Notes: generated from the letters alone by a model not told the origin. 41,160 nt of DNA from Candidatus Rhodoferax randersensis (GCA_016718155.1 JADKEH010000029.1:1-41160); one strand, 5' to 3'. Counted from the stretch's first letter, positions 1-7,925 are shown. Program-made: numbers and translations.

Positions 1-94
1 GGCGTTCAACCGGACCCACCGCCAGCGGTCGTCCGCTGCAGGTAATTTTCGCTTCCGCTGGCTGGCGGTGAGCCGGTTAACTTAGGCGGTAGGC
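1..94 (+). other. attC-like recombination site (left part cut by the window edge)
   Basis: Bases 4-27 (TTCAACCGG, then CACCGCCAGCGG) pair imperfectly with bases 57-80 (CCGCTGG, GGCGGTGAGCCGGTTAA) to form a long stem. The stem is followed by TTAACTTAGGC and then GGTAGGC at 88-94. The latter resembles the attC 3' core GTTRRRY with one mismatch at the second base. The 5' core RYYYAAC would lie outside the window. The spacer and loop (about 28-56) are longer than in minimal attC sites but within the known size range. Confidence 0.55.
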
Positions 95-121
95 CTCACA
101 CAACCTACTGCCGCTGCTCGC

Positions 122-585
122 ATGCTGTCACCTGAAGTCCTACTCTTCGCCAGCCAGAGCGTCCTGTGTTGGCTGGCAACGGTTGATCAAGACGGCCAGC
201 CCAACGTTTCACCGAAAGAGGTCTTCGCCGCCTTCGACACTGAGCCTTGGTCATCGCGAACATCGCCTCACCGACCAGCGTGCGCAACTTGGGCAGCAAT
301 CCTCGCGTGTGCGTTAGCTTCATCGATGTCTTTGTTCAGAAGGGTTTCAAGGTCTTCGGAACCGCCCGCAATGTTCGGCGGCAAGACGAAGATTTCTCTC
401 TTTGGTCCGCACCGTTGGAAGCCAAAGCTGGACCTCGGTTCCCTATCCACAGTGTGGTCGTGGTCCGCGCGAACGCAGTCGAGCCTATCCTGGCTCCAAG
501 CTATCGGCTTCATGCGGCAGAGACCACCGAGCAAGCACAAGTTGAGTCAGCCATGCGCGCTTACGGCGTGCGGCCCGCCCAGTGA
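122..585 (+). pseudogene. PNPOx-like FMN-binding protein, cassette gene with a frameshift
   Basis: The first 41 codons read as the N-terminus of a pyridoxamine 5'-phosphate oxidase-like split-barrel protein, with the family motif CWLATVDQDGQPNVSPKEVF. From about 247 the same protein continues one frame over (LVIANIASPTSVRNLG, then VCVSFIDVFVQKGFKVFGTA) and runs to a stop at 583-585. The two halves join at bases 245-246, where one base appears to be missing; restoring a CAC codon would give DTEHLVIANIAS. Repaired, the product would be about 154 residues, a normal length for these small flavin- or F420-binding reductases. No good ribosome site precedes the ATG. The gene sits between two attC-like hairpins. 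A base-calling error could equally explain the shift. Confidence 0.7.
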
Positions 586-586
586 G

Positions 587-640
587 ACCTAACATGTCGA
601 GCGGGCCGCCTACGGCGTCCGCTCACCTTTATGTTGAGGC
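587..640 (+). other. attC-like site after the PNPOx cassette
   Basis: The 5' core ACCTAAC (587-593) starts two bases after the PNPOx stop codon. An inner hairpin GAGCGGGCCGCC / GGCGTCCGCTC with a TAC loop lies at about 599-623. The outer arm CCTAACAT pairs with ATGTTGAGG at the right end. The right core reads GTTGAGG, not a perfect GTTRRRY. Compact size, location directly behind a stop codon and nested imperfect stems are what attC sites show. Confidence 0.6.
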
Positions 641-1025
641 TGGAAAAAAACCTCCTCACTCAAATTGAGCGCCGATTCAATGAAAGATCGACCTCGTTGA
701 ACGGTCTACAACGCGTGATCGGAGATGGCGGAAGGGGTCAGGTACCCCCAGAAAATGGTCAGCGTGGACTTCTCCGGCATTTTTCTACAGCCTCGTTAGA
801 CCACGCGTGGAAGCATCTCGGTGCTCCAGCAGAGTCCGCGCCTTTTGGCGTGGGTTGAACAGCCACAGCGGAATGAAGTCACCGCCTGCCTACATGGCGC
901 GGATGCTTGCAGCCCTGCTGGCGACAACTTCGGTCAATCGCATCCCAAACGCTAAAATTCCTCGACCCCGAACGAATGGGTACTGGCAGCTCTACAAGTC
1001 GAGCGGCTTTCACAAAAGGTTGAAT
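641..1025. other. Long non-coding leader before dfrB
   Basis: No credible gene was found in this 385-base stretch. It holds a second, weaker attC-like structure (701-802), a short inverted repeat around GGGGTCAGGTACCCCC (735-750), and only short out-of-family reading frames. It may be the wreck of a cassette whose gene has been lost. The dfrB ribosome site sits at its right edge. Confidence 0.4.
701..802 (+). other. Possible degenerate attC site
   Basis: GGTCTACAACG at about 702 and GATGGCGGA at about 724 are mirrored by TCCGGCAT and CGTTAGACC at 773-802. The right end contains GTTAGAC (795-801), a perfect GTTRRRY core. The left core is interrupted by two extra bases. The spacing of about 100 bases is acceptable for an attC site. 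A chance inverted repeat or an insertion-sequence end cannot be excluded. Confidence 0.3.
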
Positions 1026-1262
1026 ATGGAACAGAGTAGCGTTGCTGTCGAAACTTCACACGATCATCAGATTCAACCGCCATTGCCAGCGACGTTTGGG
1101 TTGGGAGAACGCGTTCGCAAAAAGTCGGGCGCCGCGTGGCAAGGCCATATCGTCGGCTGGTACAGCACGAAACTGACGCCAGAGGGCTACGCCGTCGAGT
1201 CCGAAGCACATCCAGGCTCGGTGCAGATTTACCCGGTCGCAGCGCTTGAGCGCGTGGCCTAA
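1026..1262 (+). CDS. dfrB: Type II (R67-like) dihydrofolate reductase, DfrB family
   Basis: This is a complete 78-residue protein, exactly the length of R67 dihydrofolate reductase. The family reduces dihydrofolate to tetrahydrofolate with NADPH in the cytoplasm. It is unrelated in fold to chromosomal FolA, works as a homotetramer with one central active-site pore, and is naturally insensitive to trimethoprim. The core RKKSGAAWQG (31-40), the following IVGWY, the run LTPEGYAVESEAHPGSVQIYP and the ending VAALERVA are all present. The active-site residues K32, Q67, I68 and Y69 fall at the R67 positions. The first 20 residues differ from known plasmid alleles, as usual in this family. A strong ribosome site, AAAAGG, lies 6 bases before the ATG, and the stop codon lies inside an attC-type GCCTAAC core. 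Family assignment is very secure; resistance in the host is inferred. Confidence 0.96.
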   Translation: MEQSSVAVETSHDHQIQPPLPATFGLGERVRKKSGAAWQGHIVGWYSTKLTPEGYAVESEAHPGSVQIYPVAALERVA

Positions 1263-1275
1263 CTCATTCGTTGAG
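1257..1275 (+). other. attC remnant behind dfrB
   Basis: GCCTAAC (1257-1263) is a perfect attC 5' core that contains the dfrB stop codon. It is followed after five bases by GTTGAGG, the same right-end sequence seen at the site ending at 640. The central stem is missing, so the site looks collapsed by an internal deletion. The next cassette gene begins 21 bases later. Confidence 0.4.
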
Positions 1276-1296
1276 GACTCACAAACGCACCGCTCG

Positions 1297-1617
1297 ATGC
1301 ACGTCTTCCGCATTCAAGCCCTATCGCCGAAAACCTGGCCTGACTTTGCTGCCCTGGTCGAGCGGCACAACGGTGTCTGGCGGGGCTGCTGGTGTATGGA
1401 GTTCCACCCGGATGGCAAAGAGCGTGACACTTTTCGACGGAAGAGGAAGGAACAAAGGTCGTCTCGCTTCTCGCCACAAGTCGCACCGCGCAGCTTCAAC
1501 TGTCAATATGAACACGCAACATCGAAAGGAACTCTCTCATGGCACTCACAAAGTTTGGCTTCATCGTCACAGGTGATCGGTTCACGCAGTACCAGGGCAC
1601 TGAAAATTTCTCCATGA
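1297..1617 (+). pseudogene. Truncated GNAT-like acetyltransferase cassette gene
   Basis: The first 48 or so residues (MHVFRIQALSPKTWPDF, then ERHNGVWRGCWCMEFHPDGKE) resemble the N-terminus of GNAT-like proteins that begin with a beta strand and a GCWCMxFHP motif. Full members are roughly 170-200 residues. Here the similarity stops near position 1440, after which the reading frame runs on through arginine- and serine-rich sequence of no family character and overlaps the start of the next gene. The catalytic acetyl-CoA-binding half is therefore missing. It is best read as a cassette gene broken by deletion when the next cassette was joined. The family call rests on remembered motif similarity only. 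Confidence 0.5.
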
Positions 1618-1826
1618 AGGTCGTTGGTGTCTCGCACGCGAGCGAAGGCATTGCCGCCGCCAAGGAGATGGTCGCGGAGGGCATCCAACTCATCGAACTG
1701 TGCGGAGGCTTCAGTCCAGTCTGGGCCGGCAAGATCATTGAAGCCATCGACTACAAGGTCCCTGTCGGTGTCGTTGCGTACGGACCAGAGTCTATCGATG
1801 GCATGTTCCACCTCTTTGCAAAGTAG
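1539..1826 (+). CDS. Small DUF6506-like protein
   Basis: This is a 95-residue protein with the start MALTKFGFIVTGDRF, a central run IAAAKEMVAEGIQLIELCGG, and the end VPVGVVAYGPESIDGMFHLF. This pattern matches the DUF6506 family, small alpha/beta proteins of unknown function found in cassettes and scattered in many bacteria. AAAGGA lies 8 bases before the ATG and supports the start. There is no signal peptide or membrane segment, so it is probably cytoplasmic. It is the last small gene of the cassette-like region, and no attC could be recognised behind it, so it may or may not be a mobile cassette. Confidence 0.7.
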   Translation: MALTKFGFIVTGDRFTQYQGTENFSMKVVGVSHASEGIAAAKEMVAEGIQLIELCGGFSPVWAGKIIEAIDYKVPVGVVAYGPESIDGMFHLFAK

Positions 1827-1882
1827 TAGCCTGCGCCGGGTTCAGGTCGTAGACTGACATCCTTACCAACCCCACCTCGCCC

Positions 1883-3364
1883 ATGACTTCCCAACCCGAC
1901 AAGCCCGAACCCACCAGCAACAAACCCGCCGTCGCCCCGACGGACCAACTGGTCAGCACCCAGCACAAGGCCCGCATCAACGGCGAGACCATCCACTACA
2001 CCGTCACCTGCGGCACCGTGGTGCTGAAGGAAGACGCCGAGACCGATGGCAAACGCGAAGCCGACAAGCCCCGCGCCACGATGTTCTTCATTGCCTATAC
2101 CCGCGACGGCATCAAGGACGCCAGTCAACGGCCGCTGACCTTTTCGTTCAACGGCGGGCCGGGATCGTCCAGTGTCTGGCTGCACCTGGGTTTGCTCGGT
2201 CCCAAGCGCGTGGAGCTGGATGACGAAGGCAACGCACCGCCACCGCCCTACCGCCTGGTGGACAACGCCTACTCGGTGCTGGACCGCACCGATCTGGTCT
2301 TCATCGATCCGGTCAGCACCGGCTACAGCCGCATGCTCGACGGCGAGAAGACCAAGGAGTTCCACAGCTACCAGCGTGACCTGGACAGCGTGGGTGAGTT
2401 CATCCGCCTGTACACCACGCGCAACCAGCGTTGGGCCTCGCCCAAGTTCATCGCCGGTGAGTCCTATGGCACCACGCGGGCGGCCGGGCTGTCCTCGCTG
2501 CTGCAAGAGAAGTACGGCATGTACCTCAACGGGCTGATGTTGTTCTCCACCGCGCTGGACTTCAGCACCTTCCGTTTCATGAACGGGCACGACCTGGCGC
2601 ACGTGTTGTTCCTGCCCACCTATGCCGCCACCGCCTGGTACCACAAGCGGCTGGACAAACGCCTGCAGGCCAAACCGCTGCGCGCGCTGCTCGATGAAGT
2701 CGAGGCCTTCGCCGAGGGTGACTACAACGCCGCGCTGTTCCTGGGTGACAAGCTGCCGGCCGCGCAACGCGACACCATCACGACCAAACTGGCGCAGTAC
2801 ACCGGCCTGTCGCGTGAGTACATTGCCGCGACCAACCTGCGCATCCAGATCCACCGCTTCTGCAAGGAGCTGTGCCGCAACGAGCACCGCACCGTGGGGC
2901 GCCTGGACAGCCGCTTCAAGGGCATCGACCGCGACGCGGCGGGCGAGAACTTCGAGTTCGACCCGGCGCACACCAACCTGGATGGCGCCTACGCGGCGTG
3001 TATCAACCACTACCTGCGCCACGACCTCAAGTTCGAGAGTGACAGCCCCTACACCATGATCTCCAAGCTCTACATGAGCTGGGATTTCGGCAGCAAGGAC
3101 CAGCACCTCAACGTGGCCGAGAGCCTGCGCAAGGCAATCTGCAGCAACCCGCACATGAAGGTCTACGTGGCCTCGGGCTACTTTGACCTGGCCACGCCGC
3201 ACTTTGCCAGCGACTATGTGCTCAACCACATGGCGCTGGACAAAACGCTGGCCGGCAACATCAGCACCTACTACTACGAGGCCGGCCACATGATGTACGT
3301 GCACATTCCGTCGCTCAAGGCGCAGGCCAAGCATTTGCGGGAGTTCCTGAAAAGCGCCAGTTGA
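1883..3364 (+). CDS. Peptidase S10 family serine carboxypeptidase
   Basis: The 493-residue protein carries all serine carboxypeptidase landmarks. These are the oxyanion-hole loop NGGPGSSS (90-97), the nucleophile elbow GESYGT (192-197, Ser194), the catalytic aspartate in SGYFDLATP (Asp435) and the catalytic histidine in EAGHMMY (His469). The family removes C-terminal amino acids from peptides. No signal peptide is visible; the N-terminus is hydrophilic and proline-rich, so the enzyme may be cytoplasmic, as for several bacterial S10 members. The ATG lacks a clear ribosome site. The gene stands alone. The minus strand of this gene is open for more than 500 codons, which is a codon-bias shadow. 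Confidence 0.9.
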   Translation: MTSQPDKPEPTSNKPAVAPTDQLVSTQHKARINGETIHYTVTCGTVVLKEDAETDGKREADKPRATMFFIAYTRDGIKDASQRPLTFSFNGGPGSSSVWLHLGLLGPKRVELDDEGNAPPPPYRLVDNAYSVLDRTDLVFIDPVSTGYSRMLDGEKTKEFHSYQRDLDSVGEFIRLYTTRNQRWASPKFIAGESYGTTRAAGLSSLLQEKYGMYLNGLMLFSTALDFSTFRFMNGHDLAHVLFLPTYAATAWYHKRLDKRLQAKPLRALLDEVEAFAEGDYNAALFLGDKLPAAQRDTITTKLAQYTGLSREYIAATNLRIQIHRFCKELCRNEHRTVGRLDSRFKGIDRDAAGENFEFDPAHTNLDGAYAACINHYLRHDLKFESDSPYTMISKLYMSWDFGSKDQHLNVAESLRKAICSNPHMKVYVASGYFDLATPHFASDYVLNHMALDKTLAGNISTYYYEAGHMMYVHIPSLKAQAKHLREFLKSAS

Positions 3365-3488
3365 TCCGGGGCATGCCGCCACCCGGCGCGCCATTAACCC
3401 CAAGGCCCATGCGGCGATCCACAACAGGTGATTGACTTGCGGCTGGGCTGCGAACAGTATGGTGCCTCCAAACCACTGGAGAGCCTAC

Positions 3489-4337
3489 GTGACGCCTGCC
3501 GTGAACCGCCGCCATTTCAACGGCCTGCTGGCCACCAGCGCCCTCACCGTTGGCCTGCCGCTGCGCGCGGCCACCGAACTGCCGCTGTTCGACGCCCACA
3601 TCCACTACAGCCACGATGCCTGGGACCTGGTGCCGCCCAAACAGGCGGTGGCCATCCTGCGCCAGGCGGGCCTGCGCGGCGCCTTGGTGTCCTCGTCCAA
3701 CGACCAGGGCACCCAGATGCTGGTGGCCGAGGCGCCCGACCTGATCGTGCCCGAGCTGCGGCCCTACCGCAGCCGGGGCGAGATCAGCACCTGGATGCGC
3801 GACGACAGCGTGGTGGGCTACCTGGAGGCGCGTTTGGCCAAGTACCGCTATGTCGGCATTGGCGAATTCCATTTGTACGGCGAGGATGCCGAACTGGCGG
3901 TGCCCCGGCGCATGGTGGCGCTGGCGCGCGAGCGCAATCTGGTGTTACATGCCCACAGCGACACCGACGCCATCGAACGGCTTTTTCGCCAATGGCCGCA
4001 GGCGCGCATTCTGTGGGCGCACTCGGGCTTCGAGCGGCCTGAAAAGGTGCGTGAACTGCTGCGCCGGCACACCCGCCTGTGGTGCGACCTGGCCTTTCGC
4101 GGCGACCATGCCACCGGCACCAAGGTCGACCCCGCCTGGCGCGATGCGTTCACGGAGTTCCCTGACCGTTTCATGATCGGCACCGACACCTTCACGCCTG
4201 AACGCTGGCACTACATTGGCAGCCACGCCAGCTACTCGCGCGGCTGGCTGGCCGATTTGCCCGCCGGCCTGGCCCAGCGCATCGGCTGGGGCAATGCCGA
4301 AGCCCTGCTGCGCGGCATGGCGGCCACCGCATCATGA
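3489..4337 (+). CDS. Secreted amidohydrolase family protein (Tat signal)
   Basis: The product is a TIM-barrel metal-dependent hydrolase of the amidohydrolase superfamily, about 282 residues. It begins with a twin-arginine leader (NRRHFNGLLATSALTVG) ending near RAAT, then FDAHIHY, the first metal-ligand motif HxH. Further on are GEFHLYG, LHAHSD, WAHSGF and IGTDTF, the later metal ligands of the barrel. The GTG start is chosen because GGAGAG lies 5 bases upstream and gives the twin-arginine pair a normal position. A TTG at 3432 would add 19 unlikely residues. The gene overlaps the next one by four bases, so it is the first of three translationally coupled genes with a YtkA-like protein and a di-haem peroxidase. 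The substrate cannot be told from sequence. Confidence 0.85.
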   Translation: MTPAVNRRHFNGLLATSALTVGLPLRAATELPLFDAHIHYSHDAWDLVPPKQAVAILRQAGLRGALVSSSNDQGTQMLVAEAPDLIVPELRPYRSRGEISTWMRDDSVVGYLEARLAKYRYVGIGEFHLYGEDAELAVPRRMVALARERNLVLHAHSDTDAIERLFRQWPQARILWAHSGFERPEKVRELLRRHTRLWCDLAFRGDHATGTKVDPAWRDAFTEFPDRFMIGTDTFTPERWHYIGSHASYSRGWLADLPAGLAQRIGWGNAEALLRGMAATAS

Positions 4338-4819
4338 TGACGCCACAACCGAAGCGGGGCCACTTTGCGGGTAGGCGACTGACCTGCATGACCTGCCTGA
4401 CCCGTCTGACCTGTTTGGTCGCCCTGGCGGCGTGGCACACCACGGCGGTGGCCAACCCAGCCGTCGCCCATTGTGGTGAACAACTCACGACCGGCACGCG
4501 TCAGCAAGCAGCGGGCGGCGGCTACCAGCTTGCCTGGGTGGCCAACGCCTGGCCGATACCGGTGGGGCGCCACTTTTCAATTGACTTTGTGCTGTGCGCA
4601 CCACCCGGCGCGGCCGTTCCGGCCGGCGTGCGGGTGGACGCCGACATGCCGGCGCACCGCCACGGCATGAACTACCGGGCCACAGTTGCGCCGATGGGCG
4701 GCGGGCAGTTCAAGGCCGAGGGCCTGATGTTTCACATGGCCGGGCGCTGGCGGCTGATCTTCGATATTGAAGGCGCGGCGCCGCCGGTGCGCATCACGCA
4801 CGAGGTGCTGGTGCAATGA
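4334..4819 (+). CDS. YtkA-like (FixH-type fold) secreted protein
   Basis: This is a 161-residue protein with an N-terminal hydrophobic stretch (about 18-40) that probably acts as a signal peptide or anchor. The mature part looks like a YtkA-like immunoglobulin-fold domain: IPVGRHFSIDFVLC, then VDADMPAHRHGMNYR (about 101-115), then AEGLMFHMAGRWRLIFDI. The His/Met-rich MPAHRHGMN segment is a plausible copper ligand set, as proposed for related periplasmic proteins. Four-base overlaps at both ends place it between the amidohydrolase and the di-haem peroxidase, so the three are probably made together. The role as an accessory of the peroxidase is inference. Confidence 0.72.
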   Translation: MMTPQPKRGHFAGRRLTCMTCLTRLTCLVALAAWHTTAVANPAVAHCGEQLTTGTRQQAAGGGYQLAWVANAWPIPVGRHFSIDFVLCAPPGAAVPAGVRVDADMPAHRHGMNYRATVAPMGGGQFKAEGLMFHMAGRWRLIFDIEGAAPPVRITHEVLVQ

Positions 4820-6015
4820 GACGGGCCTGGGCCGCCGCCCTGCTGGCCGTCGCGGCGCTGCTGACCGCCGCAGCCACCGCCGCGTCAGCACCGCTGCTGG
4901 CCTTCACCCCCACCGAGCTTCAACAAATCCTGTCCCACGGACCCTGGCCCCCGCCCGTGGCGTTGGACGCCGGCAACGCCCAAGCCGGCCAGCCCCATGC
5001 GATCGCGCTTGGCCAGGCGTTGTTCTTTGATGCGCGGCTGTCTCCCGATGCCAGCCTGTCCTGTGCCAGTTGCCACGTACCGGCACTGGCCTTTGCCGAT
5101 GGGCGCGCGCGCTCGGTCGGCCGTGCGCCGCTGGAGCGCAACGCGCCGTCGCTGTGGAACGCCGTGCACGAGCGCTGGTACGGCTGGGACGGCGCCGCCG
5201 ACAGCCTGTGGTCGCAAGCGATACGCCCGTTGCTGGACCCGCGCGAAATGGCCGCCAGCGCGGAGCACGTCGCCCGCACCATTGCAACCGACCCGGCGCT
5301 GGCCTGCCGCTACCGGCAGGTATTTGGCGGCGAGCCCGGCGCCGACCCCCAGCGCACCTTGGTGCATGCCGCCAAGGCTCTGGGCGCCTACACCGGCTCA
5401 CTGGTGTCGGGGCGCACGGCGTTCGACGCGTTTCGGGATGCGCTGCAGCGCGGCGACCGGCGCGCCGCCGCGCGCTACCCACTTGCGGCACAACGTGGGC
5501 TGCGGCTGTTCGTGGGGCGAGGGCAATGCAAGGTGTGCCACACCGGGCCGATGTTCAGCAACGGCGAGTTTGGCGACACCGGCCTGCCCTTCTTCAGCCA
5601 ACCCGGCGTGGTGGACCCGGGGCGCCATGGTGGCATCGCGGCGCTGCGAGCCAGCGCGTACTCGCTGCTGTCACCGTGGAGCGATGCCAGCGACACCGCC
5701 GTCACCGTCAAGACCCGCCACGTGGTGGCGCAGCACCGCAACTTTGGCGAATTCAAAGTGCCCAGCCTGCGCAACGTGGCCGACACCGCACCGTATATGC
5801 ACGACGGCCAACTCGCTACCTTGTCCGACGTCGTTCGGCACTACTCCGAACTCAATCTTGACCGACTACACGCGGATGGCGAGCAGATCCTCTTGCCACT
5901 GCACCTGTCGGCGCAGGAAAGCGCGGATCTGACACGTTTTTTGCAGACCTTGTCGGATCACAAGGCCAGCACCTGGAAGCCCAGGGTCCTGCCGGCATGC
6001 AAGGCCGGCCAGTGA
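4816..6015 (+). CDS. Di-haem cytochrome c peroxidase / MauG family protein
   Basis: The 399-residue periplasmic protein starts with a signal peptide rich in Ala/Leu (1-25). It has two haem c motifs, CASCH (83-87) and CKVCH (238-242), in the order and spacing typical of the CcpA/MauG family. FKVPSLRNV (313-321) and PYMHDG (326-331) are conserved landmarks near the C-terminal haem. Family members use peroxide for detoxification or for oxidising partner proteins. Coupling by an ATGA overlap to the YtkA-like gene suggests a dedicated partner. Whether this one is a peroxidase or a MauG-like modifying enzyme cannot be decided here. Confidence 0.88.
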   Translation: MRRAWAAALLAVAALLTAAATAASAPLLAFTPTELQQILSHGPWPPPVALDAGNAQAGQPHAIALGQALFFDARLSPDASLSCASCHVPALAFADGRARSVGRAPLERNAPSLWNAVHERWYGWDGAADSLWSQAIRPLLDPREMAASAEHVARTIATDPALACRYRQVFGGEPGADPQRTLVHAAKALGAYTGSLVSGRTAFDAFRDALQRGDRRAAARYPLAAQRGLRLFVGRGQCKVCHTGPMFSNGEFGDTGLPFFSQPGVVDPGRHGGIAALRASAYSLLSPWSDASDTAVTVKTRHVVAQHRNFGEFKVPSLRNVADTAPYMHDGQLATLSDVVRHYSELNLDRLHADGEQILLPLHLSAQESADLTRFLQTLSDHKASTWKPRVLPACKAGQ

Positions 6016-6100
6016 GATACTTGCGCCTGCTCGCACGGCTGCGGTATGACGCCGCGGACTGCCCTCGCCGAGCTTGCTTGCCACTCACAGGATTCCCACA

Positions 6101-7888
6101 TTGAAGTCAACCCTCGCCAGTCTGCTGCTTGCAGGCCTGTGCCTGGCCGTACAGGCCTCGCCCCAAGACGATAGCGCCAATACACTGTTCGAGCGCTGTT
6201 ACCAAGCCAGCTCGGCCTACTCCCCCATGGGCCTGTCATGGGACGGCGATTACTCTCGCAACGACCAGCTTGACGACCTGTCGGATCGAGCGGCAGCCGC
6301 CGTGCTGGCGATCCACCAAGCTTGCCTGAACGACGCCCACGCGATCGATGTCACCGCACTGTCGGCGCCGGTGCGCGAGTCGATGGAGGTGTTTGTCTAC
6401 ACCTCACAACACGCCATCGAGGGCTATGCCTATCGCCACTTCGACTACCCCAGCAATCCGATGGGCGGCTGGGACACTGGCGTGTTTCAGTTGTTGACCA
6501 ATGCGCACCCGATCCGCGACCGCAAAGACGCGCAGGCCTACCTGGAACGCGTGCGCCAGATCCCGCGCTATCTGGCGCAAGTGCGCGAACGCACAGCCCA
6601 AAGCGAGCAGGCCGGCGTGGTACTGCCCAAGCCGCTGTTCGCTGCGGTGTACGCCAACTTCGAGACACTGCAAAAGGGCCGCCCGATGCGTGGGCGCGGT
6701 GTGCACCCGTTGGCAGACGACTTCGCCCGCAAACTGGCAGGGCTCAAGCTGCCCGTGGACGAGGCCCGCGCGCTGCGCCAGCAACTCGATACGCTGCTGG
6801 CCGGACAGGTTCAACCCGCACTGCGTGTGCACTTGGCCGCGCTGCGTGCCCAAGAACAGCGCGCCCCGCTGCAAGGTGGCCTGGCGCGCATCCCCGGCGG
6901 TGAGGCTGCCTACGCCTTTGCCCTGCAGTCCAATACCACCACGGCCCTGTCGCCCCAGGAGATCCACACCCTGGGCCAAAGCGTGATGGCCGATCTGTCG
7001 CTGCAGATGCAGGCGGCCCTGCGCGCCGCCGGTCTGAGCGGCAACCCAGCCAAAGACTACCCACGGCTGCGCTCGGCCAAGCAGTACCACTACCCCAACA
7101 ACGACGCCGGCCGCGCGCAGATGCTGAGCGACGCCACACGCTACGTCGACCAGGCCCGCGCCGCGCTGCCCAAACTGTTCACACGTTTTCCCAAGGCCGA
7201 CGTCAAGGTCAAACGCATGGACCTGTTCAGCGAGGCCGGGGACGCCGCAGCGCGTTACCAGTCGCCCGCCATCGACGGCAGCCAGCCCGGGCACTTTGTC
7301 ATGAACCTGGCCAACACGCGCCGCATTCCGCGTTATGCCCTGGAGGTTCTGAGCTACCACGAAGCGATCCCCGGGCACCACATGCAGACCGCTCTTGCGC
7401 AGGAGAACAAGGCGCTGCCCCTGTTTCGACAGCGCCAGTGGTACGTGGCCTATGGCGAAGGCTGGGCACTCTACTCGGAGCAATTGGGCAAGGAACTCGG
7501 GTTCTACACCACACCGCTGTCCGAAGTGGGCCGGCTGGCCGACTCGATGTGGCGCGCGGCACGGCTGGTGGTCGACAGCGGCCTGCACGCCAAGGGCTGG
7601 AGCCGCCAGCAGGCGCGTGACTACATGAACAGCGCGCTGCCGGCAGACCCGGCGGAAGTGAACGCCGAAGTCGACCGCTACCTGGTTTGGCCCGGCCAAG
7701 CCACCGGTTACATGGTGGGCAAACTGCGCATCGTCGCCCTGCGGGACAAGGCACAAGCCGCGCTGAAGAATAAGTTTGACGTGCGCCGCTTTCACGACAC
7801 CGTGCTCGCCGCTGGTGCCGTGCCGCTGACCGTGCTCGATGCAATCGTCGAACGCTGGATTGCCACCGAGTTGGCTCGCACCGATTGA
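6101..7888 (+). CDS. DUF885 family secreted protein (metallopeptidase-like)
   Basis: The 595-residue product has a clear signal peptide (KSTLASLLLAGLCLAVQA, cleavage after about residue 21) and the DUF885 fold. Near the C-terminus are YHEAIPGHHMQ (H420, E421, H426, H427) and YGEGWALYSE (E453), the zinc-site-like motifs of this family of gluzincin-like proteins. The TTG start at 6101 is preferred over the TTG at 6074 because it puts a lysine at position 2 before the hydrophobic core and has ACAGGA about 8 bases upstream. DUF885 proteins are often annotated as putative peptidases, but activity is shown for few. It is converged upon by the minus-strand AhpD-like gene 41 bases away. Confidence 0.88.
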   Translation: MKSTLASLLLAGLCLAVQASPQDDSANTLFERCYQASSAYSPMGLSWDGDYSRNDQLDDLSDRAAAAVLAIHQACLNDAHAIDVTALSAPVRESMEVFVYTSQHAIEGYAYRHFDYPSNPMGGWDTGVFQLLTNAHPIRDRKDAQAYLERVRQIPRYLAQVRERTAQSEQAGVVLPKPLFAAVYANFETLQKGRPMRGRGVHPLADDFARKLAGLKLPVDEARALRQQLDTLLAGQVQPALRVHLAALRAQEQRAPLQGGLARIPGGEAAYAFALQSNTTTALSPQEIHTLGQSVMADLSLQMQAALRAAGLSGNPAKDYPRLRSAKQYHYPNNDAGRAQMLSDATRYVDQARAALPKLFTRFPKADVKVKRMDLFSEAGDAAARYQSPAIDGSQPGHFVMNLANTRRIPRYALEVLSYHEAIPGHHMQTALAQENKALPLFRQRQWYVAYGEGWALYSEQLGKELGFYTTPLSEVGRLADSMWRAARLVVDSGLHAKGWSRQQARDYMNSALPADPAEVNAEVDRYLVWPGQATGYMVGKLRIVALRDKAQAALKNKFDVRRFHDTVLAAGAVPLTVLDAIVERWIATELARTD

Positions 7889-7905
7889 ATCAGCGCTGCG
7901 CGATC

Positions 7906-7925
7906 GGCCCACCGCAGGCGGGGCC
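7906..7925. terminator. Candidate bidirectional hairpin between convergent genes
   Basis: GGCCCACCGC pairs with GCGGGGCC across a two-base loop with one bulged A. It lies in the 41-base gap between the convergent DUF885 and AhpD-like genes. No run of T follows on either strand, so it could be a transcription end by position only. Confidence 0.3.

Larger units (their letters stand above)
1..1860. mobile_element. Integron-like gene cassette array without integrase (CALIN-like)
   Basis: Short genes, all reading on the plus strand, are separated by imperfect hairpins carrying RYYYAAC and GTTRRRY-like ends, which is the organisation of integron cassettes. The contents fit: a frameshifted PNPOx-like gene, a dfrB gene, a truncated acetyltransferase-like gene and a small DUF6506-like gene. 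No intI gene and no attI/Pc region are visible, so this is either the far end of an array that begins outside the window or an integrase-less cluster. The right boundary is not sharp. No attC could be found after the last small gene, and the S10 peptidase gene at 1883 looks like ordinary chromosome. Confidence 0.65.

Noticed and set aside
735..775. Terminal repeat of an insertion sequence (GGGGTCAGGTACCCCC, then AAAATGGTCAGCG)
   Set aside because: No matching second end and no transposase reading frame were found within reach.
1..1860. Search for an integrase (intI) or attI site
   Set aside because: No tyrosine recombinase motif is found in any frame of this part; the array may begin outside the window.
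1751..3424. 557-codon open frame on the minus strand across the S10 peptidase gene
   Set aside because: It is antisense to a gene with all S10 catalytic motifs; its Val/Ala/Gln/Arg-rich product is typical of a high-GC codon shadow.
6404..7912. 502-codon open frame on the minus strand
   Set aside because: It is a shadow of the DUF885 gene, with no family motif.
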